DNA from: Ruminococcus sp.
Lineage (GTDB): Bacteria; Bacillota; Clostridia; Oscillospirales; Acutalibacteraceae
DNA length: 7,503 bases
Reading direction: 5' to 3'
Assembly (NCBI GenBank): GCA_017380355.1
Contig: JAFOED010000075.1
Span: 1-7,503 of the forward strand
Part shown: positions 1 to 6,702 of the stretch, in pieces
Layout: the number at the start of each line of letters is the position of its first letter
How positions within the stretch are numbered: position 1 is the first letter of the stretch
Made by a program: the position numbers and the translations under genes
Notes under the pieces: generated by a model
What the model saw: only the letters and a program-made list of their open reading frames with translations
The model's database searches: none
Told to the model about the DNA's origin: nothing

Positions 1-279
1 AAGGTTATTGGTACATATGCTCTTAACACAACTAAGGCTAACGGCGTTCTTGGTTCTACTGGTACTGTTACTGAGTTCACAAATCTCGATACAGTTGGCG
101 CAAAGACACTCGATTGCGGTATTACAGGTCTTACAGTTGCTGAAGATGCTTCTAAGTTCGTAACAGTTTACGTTTACCTCGACGGTCAGGATTCATCTTG
201 CTTCTCAGATAACGTAACAGCTGTTGACGCTGAAGAGATCATTTCTTCTGTAAAGGTTGACTTCAAGCTCGTAAAATAA
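1..279 (+). CDS. C-terminal fragment of an exported TasA/camelysin-like (SipW-dependent-type) surface protein
   Basis: The open frame runs from the window edge to TAA at 277-279, giving 92 residues with the start outside the window. The fragment is rich in Val, Thr and Gly and alternates like beta strands, as expected for an extracellular beta-sandwich. Near its end it has VTVYVYLDGQDSS (fragment residues 54-66), followed by a last strand SVKVDFKL (83-90). The exported protein at 5587-6663 ends with the same two elements in the same order, which is the main reason for the family call. Codons are strongly biased: all four Phe are TTC and six of seven Lys are AAG, as in an abundantly made protein, so this may be a major subunit. 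The leader and N-terminal half are not visible, so the SipW-type signal is inferred from the relative and from the signal peptidase gene just downstream. Another extracellular beta-sandwich family remains possible. Confidence 0.6.
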   Translation, partial: KVIGTYALNTTKANGVLGSTGTVTEFTNLDTVGAKTLDCGITGLTVAEDASKFVTVYVYLDGQDSSCFSDNVTAVDAEEIISSVKVDFKLVK

Positions 280-320
280 TTTAGTTTTACATAGTTTAAG
301 TTACTGATTAATTAACTAAA

Positions 321-370
321 TGTTGTTCGTGCCTCCCCGTTTGGGGAGGCACCGTGAACAACAAATTTTA
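321..370 (+). terminator. Strong hairpin, probable intrinsic terminator or attenuator
   Basis: A perfect 10-bp GC-rich inner stem pairs 329-338 with 343-352 around a GTTT loop (339-342). A further 8-bp outer stem pairs 321-328 with 356-363 across a 3-base bulge (353-355). The sequence after it is T-rich but interrupted (AAATTTTATTTAT), not a clean T run. The hairpin lies 41 bases after the upstream stop codon and ends 26 bases before the ATG of the signal peptidase gene. That gap leaves no room for a separate promoter after the hairpin, so downstream expression probably relies on incomplete termination. Confidence 0.72.
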
Positions 371-379
371 TTTATCCCT

Positions 380-384
380 AGGAG
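380..384 (+). promoter_or_regulatory. Ribosome binding site that fixes the signal peptidase start at 390
   Basis: AGGAG lies 5 bases before ATG 390. The longer in-frame option, GTG at 354, lies inside the terminator hairpin and has no Shine-Dalgarno sequence. It would also add 12 residues in front of a leader that already begins correctly with MKVFKN. The ATG at 390 is therefore preferred. Confidence 0.8.
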
Positions 385-389
385 TTTTT

Positions 390-1166
390 ATGAAGGTATT
401 TAAGAACATAGTAAACACAATCATTAACATTTTAATAGTTCTGGTTTTAGTTATATCCGTTTTGGTTGCGACTTTAGCTCTTACTTCTAAATCCTCCGGC
501 GTTTCTAATATTTTCGGTTACACATTCCAGGTTATTATGTCCGATTCCATGGATGGTGGCAGTGAAGAATATGATGGTGGCGACTTTAAAAAAGGTGATG
601 TCATCATCGGTAAGGTTACTAAAAACGATAAACTCGACAATCCTGGTACATATGAAAAAGGTGACATCATCACTTTCGAGGGCATACTTCAGGGTAATGA
701 CCACCTAGGCGAACAGCTTATTTGTCATAGAATCATTGATGTTCAGGACAGAGATGGTGTTCTTGTTTATCAGACACAGGGTGATAATCGCTCTGTTTCC
801 CAGCTCCCTGACCAAGGGGATGTAAGCGAGTATATCACAGCTTATGATATAGTCGCTATTTACGACACAGCTGACTTTACAGGCAAAAAGATTGCAGGCG
901 TTGGCAAAGTTTACGAGTTTATTAACTCACAGCTTGGCTTCTTCTTATGCATTCTTTTACCAATGATTATCTTCTTCCTTTACGTTCTCATTAAGGTTGT
1001 TATCAACTTTGTTGAGTTTAAAAAGGCTAAGGATGATGAAAAACGCGGTGCTGACGGATCACTTCCTCAGATGTCCGCTGAAGAATATGAGGAATTCAAG
1101 AAATTCCAGGAAATGAAAAACGCACAGGCTCAATCTGATGCTCCTAGTGCAGAAAATGAAGAGTAA
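390..1166 (+). CDS. Signal peptidase I, SipW-like (S26B, Ser/His type)
   Basis: This 258-residue membrane protease probably removes leaders from the exported proteins encoded around it. Helix 1 spans about residues 7-31 and helix 2 about 183-205, which places the catalytic domain outside the membrane. The nucleophile is Ser53 in SDSM (51-54). The general base is His113 in ICHRII (111-116), where bacterial LepB enzymes have Lys; this Ser/His pair marks the SipW/ER-type branch. GDVII (69-73) and GDNR (131-134) match further conserved boxes, with Asp132 and Asp141 or Asp144 as candidates for the conserved acidic positions. Two oddities stand out: Ser-Met is followed by Asp-Gly instead of the usual Glu-Pro, and a Gly/Glu-rich stretch (56-65) follows it. 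Helix 2 is followed by a charged cytosolic tail of about 53 residues (206-258). The protein follows the 321-370 hairpin and precedes a 151-base structured gap. The enzyme class is secure; its substrates are inferred. Confidence 0.88.
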   Translation: MKVFKNIVNTIINILIVLVLVISVLVATLALTSKSSGVSNIFGYTFQVIMSDSMDGGSEEYDGGDFKKGDVIIGKVTKNDKLDNPGTYEKGDIITFEGILQGNDHLGEQLICHRIIDVQDRDGVLVYQTQGDNRSVSQLPDQGDVSEYITAYDIVAIYDTADFTGKKIAGVGKVYEFINSQLGFFLCILLPMIIFFLYVLIKVVINFVEFKKAKDDEKRGADGSLPQMSAEEYEEFKKFQEMKNAQAQSDAPSAENEE

Positions 1167-1317
1167 TACATACGACTAAAGGTCGTGTTTTCCCTAGTTT
1201 TAAGGGATATACACCGAAAGGTGAAGAGGGAATACCCTCAACTAACTTTGTAAATAATTAGTGGCTTTTTGCTACGTTATTTTATAGATTGCGTAAATCA
1301 TAAAGGAGTAGAACACT
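1167..1317 (+). other. 151-base intergenic region with a run of small hairpins; possible structured 5' leader
   Basis: Short inverted repeats follow one another here: 1172-1176 with 1182-1186; 1191-1195 with 1203-1207; 1212-1215 with 1220-1223 around a GAAA (GNRA) loop; 1226-1230 with 1235-1239; and 1261-1265 with 1271-1275 around a T5 loop, with one G-U pair. An alternative stem, 1241-1245 with 1258-1262, overlaps the last one and would exclude it. The gap ends with the AAAGGAG ribosome binding site at 1302-1308. It is much longer than the 30-39-base gaps later in the operon. I match it to no known riboswitch and see no convincing promoter. Each stem is only 4-5 bp, so function is uncertain. 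Confidence 0.35.
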
Positions 1318-2847
1318 ATGGATACCATCTTTAAATTCTTATTTGACTTTTTAGGTCAGTTCTTCGGTTCTATCTGGGGCGCTATCGTCGGCGTTGCTAA
1401 GGGAATCGTTGGTATGTTCAATTTCAGCGAATATGTTAAAATTATTCGCAACTATACTACAACACTCGGCGGCCTCGCTTGGGTAGTTGCTGTTATTGCT
1501 ATCGTACTGCTTGCTGCAGTTCTCGGTATCTTAATCTACTTCATCATTATGTCTTTCAAGAAGTTTGTTCGTTTTAAGAAGAAGGTTAAGGATACAAATG
1601 ATCTCGTTGATGAAGTTAATGCTCTTACAAAAGAGGTTATGCGTCTCAACCTCGAGAAAGATAAGATTCTCTCTATGAAAGTTTCACAGATTGGTCTTAA
1701 TCCTAACGAAATCTCAGAGCTTACTGGCGAAGAGATGGAAGCTCTCAACAATGGCGAAGAGCAGAAGGGTGGCCGTTTCAACAAGCTTATTGCTATCGAC
1801 GAAGCATGGGCAGATTATCAGCCACCAGAGTACGATTGGGAAATCACACTTCCAGAGTTCTGCGACAGATTCAGAAACTTCGCGTGCTCACGACTCAAGC
1901 TCTTCTATGATATTAAGATTTTACGTTGCTTTATCGCAGGTTTCGCTTCAACCCGTTTGATTATCTTACAGGGTATTTCCGGTACTGGTAAAACATCCCT
2001 TCCATACGCATTCGGTAAGTTTGTACAGAACCCTGCTATCATCGCTTCAGTTCAGCCTTCATGGCGTGACCGTACTGAGCTTTTCGGTTACTTCAACGAA
2101 TTTACTAAGAAGTACAACGAAACAGAACTCTTACGTGCACTTTACGAAGCATCATATAATGAAAACGTTTACGTCGTAATCCTCGACGAAATGAACATCG
2201 CTCGTGTCGAGTACTACTTCGCTGAGATGCTCTCCATCCTCGAAATGCCTGCTCATGACGAGTGGATTATCGAGCTCGTATCAGCTCCATGGCCTGATGA
2301 CCCTGCTCACTTTGATGAAGGTAAAATCTGTGTACCTGACAACATCTGGTATGTCGGTACAGCGAACAACGACGACTCTACATTCGCTATCACAGATAAG
2401 GTATACGACCGTGCCCTTCCTATCGATATTAATACTAAGGGTAAGCCGTTCGAAGCACCTGATACAGAACCTATCTTTATTAACTACAAGTATCTTACAC
2501 AGCTTCTTGCTGATGCTGTTGCAGCTAACCCAATTTCAGAAGAAAACCTTAAGAAGATTGAAATCCTTGATGACTATGTAATCGAGCATTTCAGAATCGC
2601 TTTCGGTAACCGTGTTATGAAGCAGATGAAAGACTTCGTTCCAGCTTACGTTGGTTGCGGTGGTACTGAAGTTGATGGTATTGACTATTGCCTTGCTAAG
2701 AAGGTATTCCGTAAATTTGAAGCACTTAACATCTCTTACATCCGTGACGAGATCGACGGTCTTGTTCAGCAGCTTGACCAGCTCTTCGGTAAAGAGAATA
2801 TGAACGAATGTAAAGAATATGTTCGTATGCTTCAGAAGATGATGTAA
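1318..2847 (+). CDS. Membrane-anchored McrB-like AAA+ ATPase
   Basis: The protein has 509 residues. Residues 1-35 form a hydrophobic, Gly/Phe-rich segment and about 52-79 are a clear transmembrane helix. A basic stretch (81-91) and a short charged helix (about 92-120) lead to a cytosolic AAA+ core. Walker A is GISGTGKT (219-226). Next comes SWRDRTELFGYFN (248-260), typical of the McrB-like branch. Walker B is VILDEMN (287-293), continuing as IARVEYYFAEMLSILE. Sensor 1 is GTANNDD (347-353), and KVYDRA (361-366) supplies a probable arginine finger, Arg365. The helical lid and C-terminus (about 370-509) follow. ATG 1318 has AAAGGAG nine bases upstream. McrB-type ATPases normally act as rings with a McrC-type partner; the next gene, 39 bases on, encodes a DUF2357-like protein that fits that role. 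The membrane anchor and surface-protein neighbours argue against ordinary restriction. AAA+ identity is near certain, the McrB-like subgroup likely, the job unknown. Confidence 0.85.
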   Translation: MDTIFKFLFDFLGQFFGSIWGAIVGVAKGIVGMFNFSEYVKIIRNYTTTLGGLAWVVAVIAIVLLAAVLGILIYFIIMSFKKFVRFKKKVKDTNDLVDEVNALTKEVMRLNLEKDKILSMKVSQIGLNPNEISELTGEEMEALNNGEEQKGGRFNKLIAIDEAWADYQPPEYDWEITLPEFCDRFRNFACSRLKLFYDIKILRCFIAGFASTRLIILQGISGTGKTSLPYAFGKFVQNPAIIASVQPSWRDRTELFGYFNEFTKKYNETELLRALYEASYNENVYVVILDEMNIARVEYYFAEMLSILEMPAHDEWIIELVSAPWPDDPAHFDEGKICVPDNIWYVGTANNDDSTFAITDKVYDRALPIDINTKGKPFEAPDTEPIFINYKYLTQLLADAVAANPISEENLKKIEILDDYVIEHFRIAFGNRVMKQMKDFVPAYVGCGGTEVDGIDYCLAKKVFRKFEALNISYIRDEIDGLVQQLDQLFGKENMNECKEYVRMLQKMM

Positions 2848-2886
2848 TTTTTAAATTTAACTTAACTTAAAGGATGGTGAGTCCCC

Positions 2887-5556
2887 ATGCTAGATTACAG
2901 TAGATACTATCGTGCGTATGCTGAGTTTAAGCAGTCGCTCGAGGGGGATTTTACAAGAGAATATTTCAATGGGGCTCTTAAAGACAGCGATACCGGTAAG
3001 GATATCTTAGCCGGTAACGCTTACCACCGTGTTATCGATAAGGACTGGGTAGAGAAGATCGAAGAAGTTCTTCCTTACATGGACAAAGCCATCCGCGAAG
3101 ATAGAAAATTCATTGAAACATACGAAGAAGTTGACCGCGTTGATAAGGTAAAGCAGGTTACTAAAGAAGCTGTTCGACACCTTACACAGCACACAAGTCT
3201 TATTCAGGCTGTAGACCGCGATGGTTCTGTTTCTCCGTCAAAGCTTCTTAACACTCACCGTGAAGATAGCTACGCTACATACGAGAACAGATTCTTATAC
3301 ACTCTGATTTTTAAGACTATTTCTTTCGTTGAAGCTCGATTCAGAGCTCTTAAAGAAGCTCCGAGCGATTCATATACAAGTATTGAGATGAAGCGTTACG
3401 CTAACCTCAATAACCAGAAATTTGCATTTAATTTAACTTACGCTTCCGAGTCACACGACCGTGAAAAGATCGATAAGGAAGAGGATGTAAGTAATCTTTC
3501 CGATTACGAGCGTATCGTTCGTATCCGTATGATGCTTGATGACTTTGTTAACACAACACTCATCCAGAATCTTAAGGGTTGTATTCAGGTACGTTCACCT
3601 ATCAACAAAACTAACTGTATCAAAAAGAACCCTAACTTCTCTAAATGTAACGAGTTATGGTCTTTCATAGAAGCTTACCGTAAGACTGGTTACGTTGTAG
3701 AATCTCACGAGTACTCCGGTGAAATGGATGAAGAGACTCAGAGTGAACTTTACGATGTAATGGCGTTCCAGCACTTTGTTATGACAATCAGTACTAACAA
3801 AGCGCTGAAGGATCAGCTCCATGCTGAGTATCTCGCTGAGAACGAGCGTCGTGCGGCTGAAGCTAACAAACCTGAAGAAGAGAAAGCAAAGTGGCTTGAA
3901 GAGCAGATTTATGAAGCTCGCCGTGAGGAAATGGCTATCCGACTCAAGGAAGTCAGAGAGCGTGATTTACTCATCGCACAGCTCACAACTGAACTCGATC
4001 AGGAAAAAGAAAAAGTCAGACAGCGTGACATTAAGATTAAAGAGTTACAAACACTCCTTAACGTCCGTGAAAAAGAGCTCCAGGAGACAAAAGAAGAACT
4101 CAGAATTGCTTTACAGCGTGTTGCTGAACTCGAGGCTGAACTTGAACAGGCAAAAGCTTATATCGCTGAACTCGAAGCAAAAGTTGAGGAACAGGCTAAG
4201 GTTATTGAAGCACAGGCTGCTACAATTGCTGCTCTTGAAGCTAAGATTGTTGAACTCAACGCTCTTATCGATTCTCTTAACGCTAAGATTGCACAGCTCG
4301 AAGCTAAAATCGCTGAACTTGAGGCAGAACTTGAGGCTTGCAAAGCTAAAATCGCTGAACTCGAAGCTGAAATCGACTTCCTTAAGGATAAAGTTTCCGT
4401 ACTTGAGACTACAATCCGCGATTTAAAGGCTGAAATCGAAGAGCATAAAGCTAGAATTGCTGAACTCGAAGCTCTTTGTGCTGCTCAGGCTGCTACTATC
4501 AAAGAGCAGAACGAGAAAATCGACTCTCTTAACAAAAACGTCGCTGACCTCACTGATAAGAACAATAAGCTCAATACTGAGAACACTGAGCTTAAATCTA
4601 CTGTCGCTAAGCACGAGAAAACTATCGCAACACAGAGTGCTGATATCGAGAAGAAAACTTCTCAGATTTCTCTGCTCACTGACGATAATACAGAGCTTAA
4701 GAATAAGAATAAATCACTTAATAAAGAAAACGACAGTCTTAAATCAACTGTCGCAAAGCACGAAAAGACTATCGCGTCTCAGACTGCTGATATCGACGAA
4801 AAGAAATCGATGCTTTCAGTAGCTAACACTCAGATTGCTAATCTTTCTTCACAGAATACAAAGCTCGAGAAGGATTATAGTAAGCTACAGAATGATTATG
4901 ATAATCGTGCAAAAGAGATGAAACAGTTAAGCACTGAGCTTGCTGATAATAAGGAAGAGGAGTCAAAACTCAACCATGAAATCAGAGTTCATCTCAATAT
5001 GCTTGCAACTAAGGATACTATCATCAGCAACTTAAATGATGAAAAAGCTGAACTTGAAAATAAACTTTCAGGTGTAGATAGTATCATAAATGCTAAAGAC
5101 AAAGAAAATGCAGAACTTAAAGCTCAGCTGTCAAAGGCTGAAAAAGACTATTCAGCTCTTAATAACACAGTAAGCGCTCATATCTCTACTATCCAGTCTA
5201 CTCAGGAACAGGTTGCTTCACAAAAGGCTGCTATTGATTCTGCTAAGAAAGATAAAGATGAAGCTGTTAAGAACACAGCTAAAGAGTACGAAGCTAAGCT
5301 TGCTGCAATGAAAGCTGAGTACGAAGCAAAACTTGAGAGCAAGGATAAAGAAATCGTTGCTGCTTGTGCATTCTCTGACGAACAGAAGTTTGAAACTCGA
5401 CTCAAAGCCGAGAAAAAAGCTCTCGAAGCTAAGTACAAAAAGGACCTCAAAGACGCAAAGAAAAAAGCCCGTGCTTATGTGCGTAAGGCTCGAGTTCTTG
5501 TTGACTACAGTCCTGAAAAATTACTCTCTTTAGAAGAAACTGAAGAGTATATCTAA
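2887..5556 (+). CDS. DUF2357-like (McrC-related) protein with a very long C-terminal coiled coil
   Basis: The protein has 889 residues with no leader or membrane helix, so it should be cytosolic. Residues about 1-310 form a globular head resembling DUF2357 proteins, which partner McrB-like ATPases. Visible landmarks are DWVEKIEEVLPY (53-64), EAVRHLTQHTSLI (94-106) and SYATYENRFLYTLI (128-141). From about 315 to 865 the chain is almost unbroken charged helix with heptad periodicity: KEEL/REKEL-type stretches, then IAELEA-type repeats (412-530), then a Lys/Asn/Ser-rich part with a 49-residue duplication. The C-terminus is a Lys/Arg-rich segment (838-869) and a short acidic tail. In most DUF2357 proteins a PD-(D/E)XK nuclease follows the head; I see no folded nuclease domain here. 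ATG 2887 has GGTGA six bases upstream. The stop is 30 bases before the next exported-protein gene. Acting as partner and scaffold for the preceding ATPase is an inference. The DUF2357 assignment rests on motif memory; the coiled coil is directly visible. Confidence 0.75.
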   Translation: MLDYSRYYRAYAEFKQSLEGDFTREYFNGALKDSDTGKDILAGNAYHRVIDKDWVEKIEEVLPYMDKAIREDRKFIETYEEVDRVDKVKQVTKEAVRHLTQHTSLIQAVDRDGSVSPSKLLNTHREDSYATYENRFLYTLIFKTISFVEARFRALKEAPSDSYTSIEMKRYANLNNQKFAFNLTYASESHDREKIDKEEDVSNLSDYERIVRIRMMLDDFVNTTLIQNLKGCIQVRSPINKTNCIKKNPNFSKCNELWSFIEAYRKTGYVVESHEYSGEMDEETQSELYDVMAFQHFVMTISTNKALKDQLHAEYLAENERRAAEANKPEEEKAKWLEEQIYEARREEMAIRLKEVRERDLLIAQLTTELDQEKEKVRQRDIKIKELQTLLNVREKELQETKEELRIALQRVAELEAELEQAKAYIAELEAKVEEQAKVIEAQAATIAALEAKIVELNALIDSLNAKIAQLEAKIAELEAELEACKAKIAELEAEIDFLKDKVSVLETTIRDLKAEIEEHKARIAELEALCAAQAATIKEQNEKIDSLNKNVADLTDKNNKLNTENTELKSTVAKHEKTIATQSADIEKKTSQISLLTDDNTELKNKNKSLNKENDSLKSTVAKHEKTIASQTADIDEKKSMLSVANTQIANLSSQNTKLEKDYSKLQNDYDNRAKEMKQLSTELADNKEEESKLNHEIRVHLNMLATKDTIISNLNDEKAELENKLSGVDSIINAKDKENAELKAQLSKAEKDYSALNNTVSAHISTIQSTQEQVASQKAAIDSAKKDKDEAVKNTAKEYEAKLAAMKAEYEAKLESKDKEIVAACAFSDEQKFETRLKAEKKALEAKYKKDLKDAKKKARAYVRKARVLVDYSPEKLLSLEETEEYI
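4117..4473 (+). repeat. Degenerate heptad-coding repeat array (IAELEA-type)
   Basis: Variants of the heptad core IAELEA recur at protein residues 412-417, 426-431, 447-452, 475-480, 489-494 and 524-529 of the coiled-coil protein. The DNA repeats as near-identical blocks of about 16 bases starting at 4162, 4309, 4351 and 4456, differing mainly at synonymous third positions. This is protein-level coiled-coil repetition with traces of recent duplication. It is not a regulatory or CRISPR-like array. Confidence 0.75.
4561..4806 (+). repeat. 49-residue (147-base) internal duplication within the coiled coil
   Basis: Bases 4561-4656 and 4708-4806 encode two similar blocks that share the 12-residue string KSTVAKHEKTIA at residues 570-581 and 619-630. 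Flanking residues are also alike: LNTENTELK against LNKENDSLK, and TQSADIEKK against SQTADIDEKK. The offset is 49 residues, exactly seven heptads, so the duplication keeps the coiled-coil register. Many third positions differ between copies, so it is not a very recent event. Confidence 0.85.
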
Positions 5557-5586
5557 AACTAAAATCTAACAGAAAGGAGCAATAAT

Positions 5587-6663
5587 ATGAAGTCTAAGAA
5601 GCAAAACACATCCCTTATCATAAAAGCCGTCATGTTATTGCTCGCTTTAATTGTTATGGTTATTGTGGCATCTCTTGCGTGGTTCAAGATAACTCCTGAC
5701 CCAGTAGACGCTACTGGTGTTTCTGCAAAATCCAGTTCATCTAAGTATTTTGATATGGCTGTTGGTTTTGAGTCATCTATAAACGGTTATCAGTACACAA
5801 TGTCACAGTATGCTAAAAGCTTTAGCTTACGCGATGTTATCACTCCTGATGGTGAGCATTACGATGTTCTTCATGATTTCAGCCCTATCGACATAACTGG
5901 TGATGGTGTAACTCTTGTACGACCATCTATGCTGCTAAAAAATACTGATATTGACCGCAGTAATAATACTTATACTACTGTTTCACCTAACAAAGAATAT
6001 ATCTGCTTTGATATGTACTTGAGAGCAAGCGATCCTTGTAAAGTTCACCTAGATAGTGGCTCTTTTGTTAAAGGTGCTATTGAAAAAACAGAAGGTGACG
6101 GTAGCCTCGTGCAGACTGAAAAAACCGATGATAATAGAAAAGCTGACGAAGGCAACTTTTCTAAAGATGCTGTAGTTGGTGCGGTTCGTGTTTCTTTTGT
6201 TAACTACGATCAGTTTGTAGAGGGTGAAGATCACGATAGTCTCCAGGATAATGCTCGTCTTTTATGGCTCCCTCGTCCTGATATCCATCTTGATACTAAG
6301 GATGAAAACGGTGATGAGTTGGACGTTTGGGAATTATCTACCGATTTGGAACCTGGCGAGGTTTATGATGAGTTCGGTTCAGGTCTGCTGAGACCACAGC
6401 TAGCTGATACTTATACACATCATTACTACTATTACGCTTACGATGAATATAATGAAGTTTTTGTAGGTGTTGATAATAACTATCATCCTACAGTTACTGA
6501 TCCTAGTAAGGATGCTATTTGTGAACTTAACACAAAAATTGGCGACTATTACTACGGCAAAGTTCAGGTTAATATCTGGATTGAAGGTTGTGACGCTGAA
6601 GCTCGACGCGCTATCGCTGGCGGTCAGTTCCAGGTTAACTTCGATTTATCCGCAGGTACCTGA
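5587..6663 (+). CDS. Exported SipW-dependent-type surface protein (TasA/camelysin-like)
   Basis: The protein has 358 residues. A basic N-terminus (MKSKK) is followed by a long hydrophobic helix (about 10-31) ending in SLAWF (29-33). This is the Ala-Trp/Phe-Phe pattern of leaders handled by SipW-type peptidases, so cleavage near here by the enzyme encoded at 390-1166 is likely. The mature part is acidic and rich in Tyr, Asp and Thr, with beta-strand-like stretches and four Cys (140, 151, 312, 335). Near the end are VQVNIWIEGCDAEARRA (326-342) and the last strand QFQVNFDL (347-354). The first element is typical of this family in Clostridia, and both match the C-terminus of the protein ending at 279. 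ATG 5587 has AAAGGAG seven bases upstream and follows the coiled-coil gene by 30 bases, which suggests translation from the same mRNA. It is likely a surface or fibre subunit; no enzymatic motif is visible. Polymer formation is inferred from TasA and not shown here. Confidence 0.78.
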   Translation: MKSKKQNTSLIIKAVMLLLALIVMVIVASLAWFKITPDPVDATGVSAKSSSSKYFDMAVGFESSINGYQYTMSQYAKSFSLRDVITPDGEHYDVLHDFSPIDITGDGVTLVRPSMLLKNTDIDRSNNTYTTVSPNKEYICFDMYLRASDPCKVHLDSGSFVKGAIEKTEGDGSLVQTEKTDDNRKADEGNFSKDAVVGAVRVSFVNYDQFVEGEDHDSLQDNARLLWLPRPDIHLDTKDENGDELDVWELSTDLEPGEVYDEFGSGLLRPQLADTYTHHYYYYAYDEYNEVFVGVDNNYHPTVTDPSKDAICELNTKIGDYYYGKVQVNIWIEGCDAEARRAIAGGQFQVNFDLSAGT

Positions 6664-6702
6664 TATTTTTACTATACACATTCTTTTTTTGAGGAGTACA
6701 CG

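Noticed and set aside
286..314. Promoter with TTTACA and TAATTA 17 bases apart before the hairpin
   Set aside because: The -10 match is poor, and any transcript from it would still have to pass the 321-370 hairpin.
354..389. GTG at 354 as start of the signal peptidase
   Set aside because: It lies within the terminator hairpin and lacks a ribosome binding site, whereas ATG 390 has AGGAG five bases upstream.
1248..1288. Promoter before the ATPase gene using TTGTAA and TATAGA
   Set aside because: The spacing of about 29 bases is far too long for a sigma-A promoter.
4158..4343. Antisense reading frame rich in Ala and Ser
   Set aside because: It is a mirror of the IAELEA heptad repeats on the + strand, with low complexity and no ribosome binding site.
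3821..4426. Second + strand frame of 201 codons inside the coiled-coil gene, rich in Leu, Ser, Lys and Arg
   Set aside because: It is a frame shadow kept open by the repetitive codons; there is no ribosome binding site and its composition does not look like a folded protein.
4117..4806. CRISPR or regulatory repeat array
   Set aside because: The repeats are in frame, follow 7-residue periodicity and have no unique spacers of constant length.
1318..5556. A standard McrBC type IV restriction system
   Set aside because: The ATPase is membrane-anchored without a visible DNA-binding domain, no nuclease is seen in the partner, and the neighbours are export and surface genes. It is kept only as an evolutionary origin.
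2887..5556. SMC-like or chromosome-partition protein
   Set aside because: There is a long coiled coil but no Walker A, Walker B or ABC signature motif at either end.
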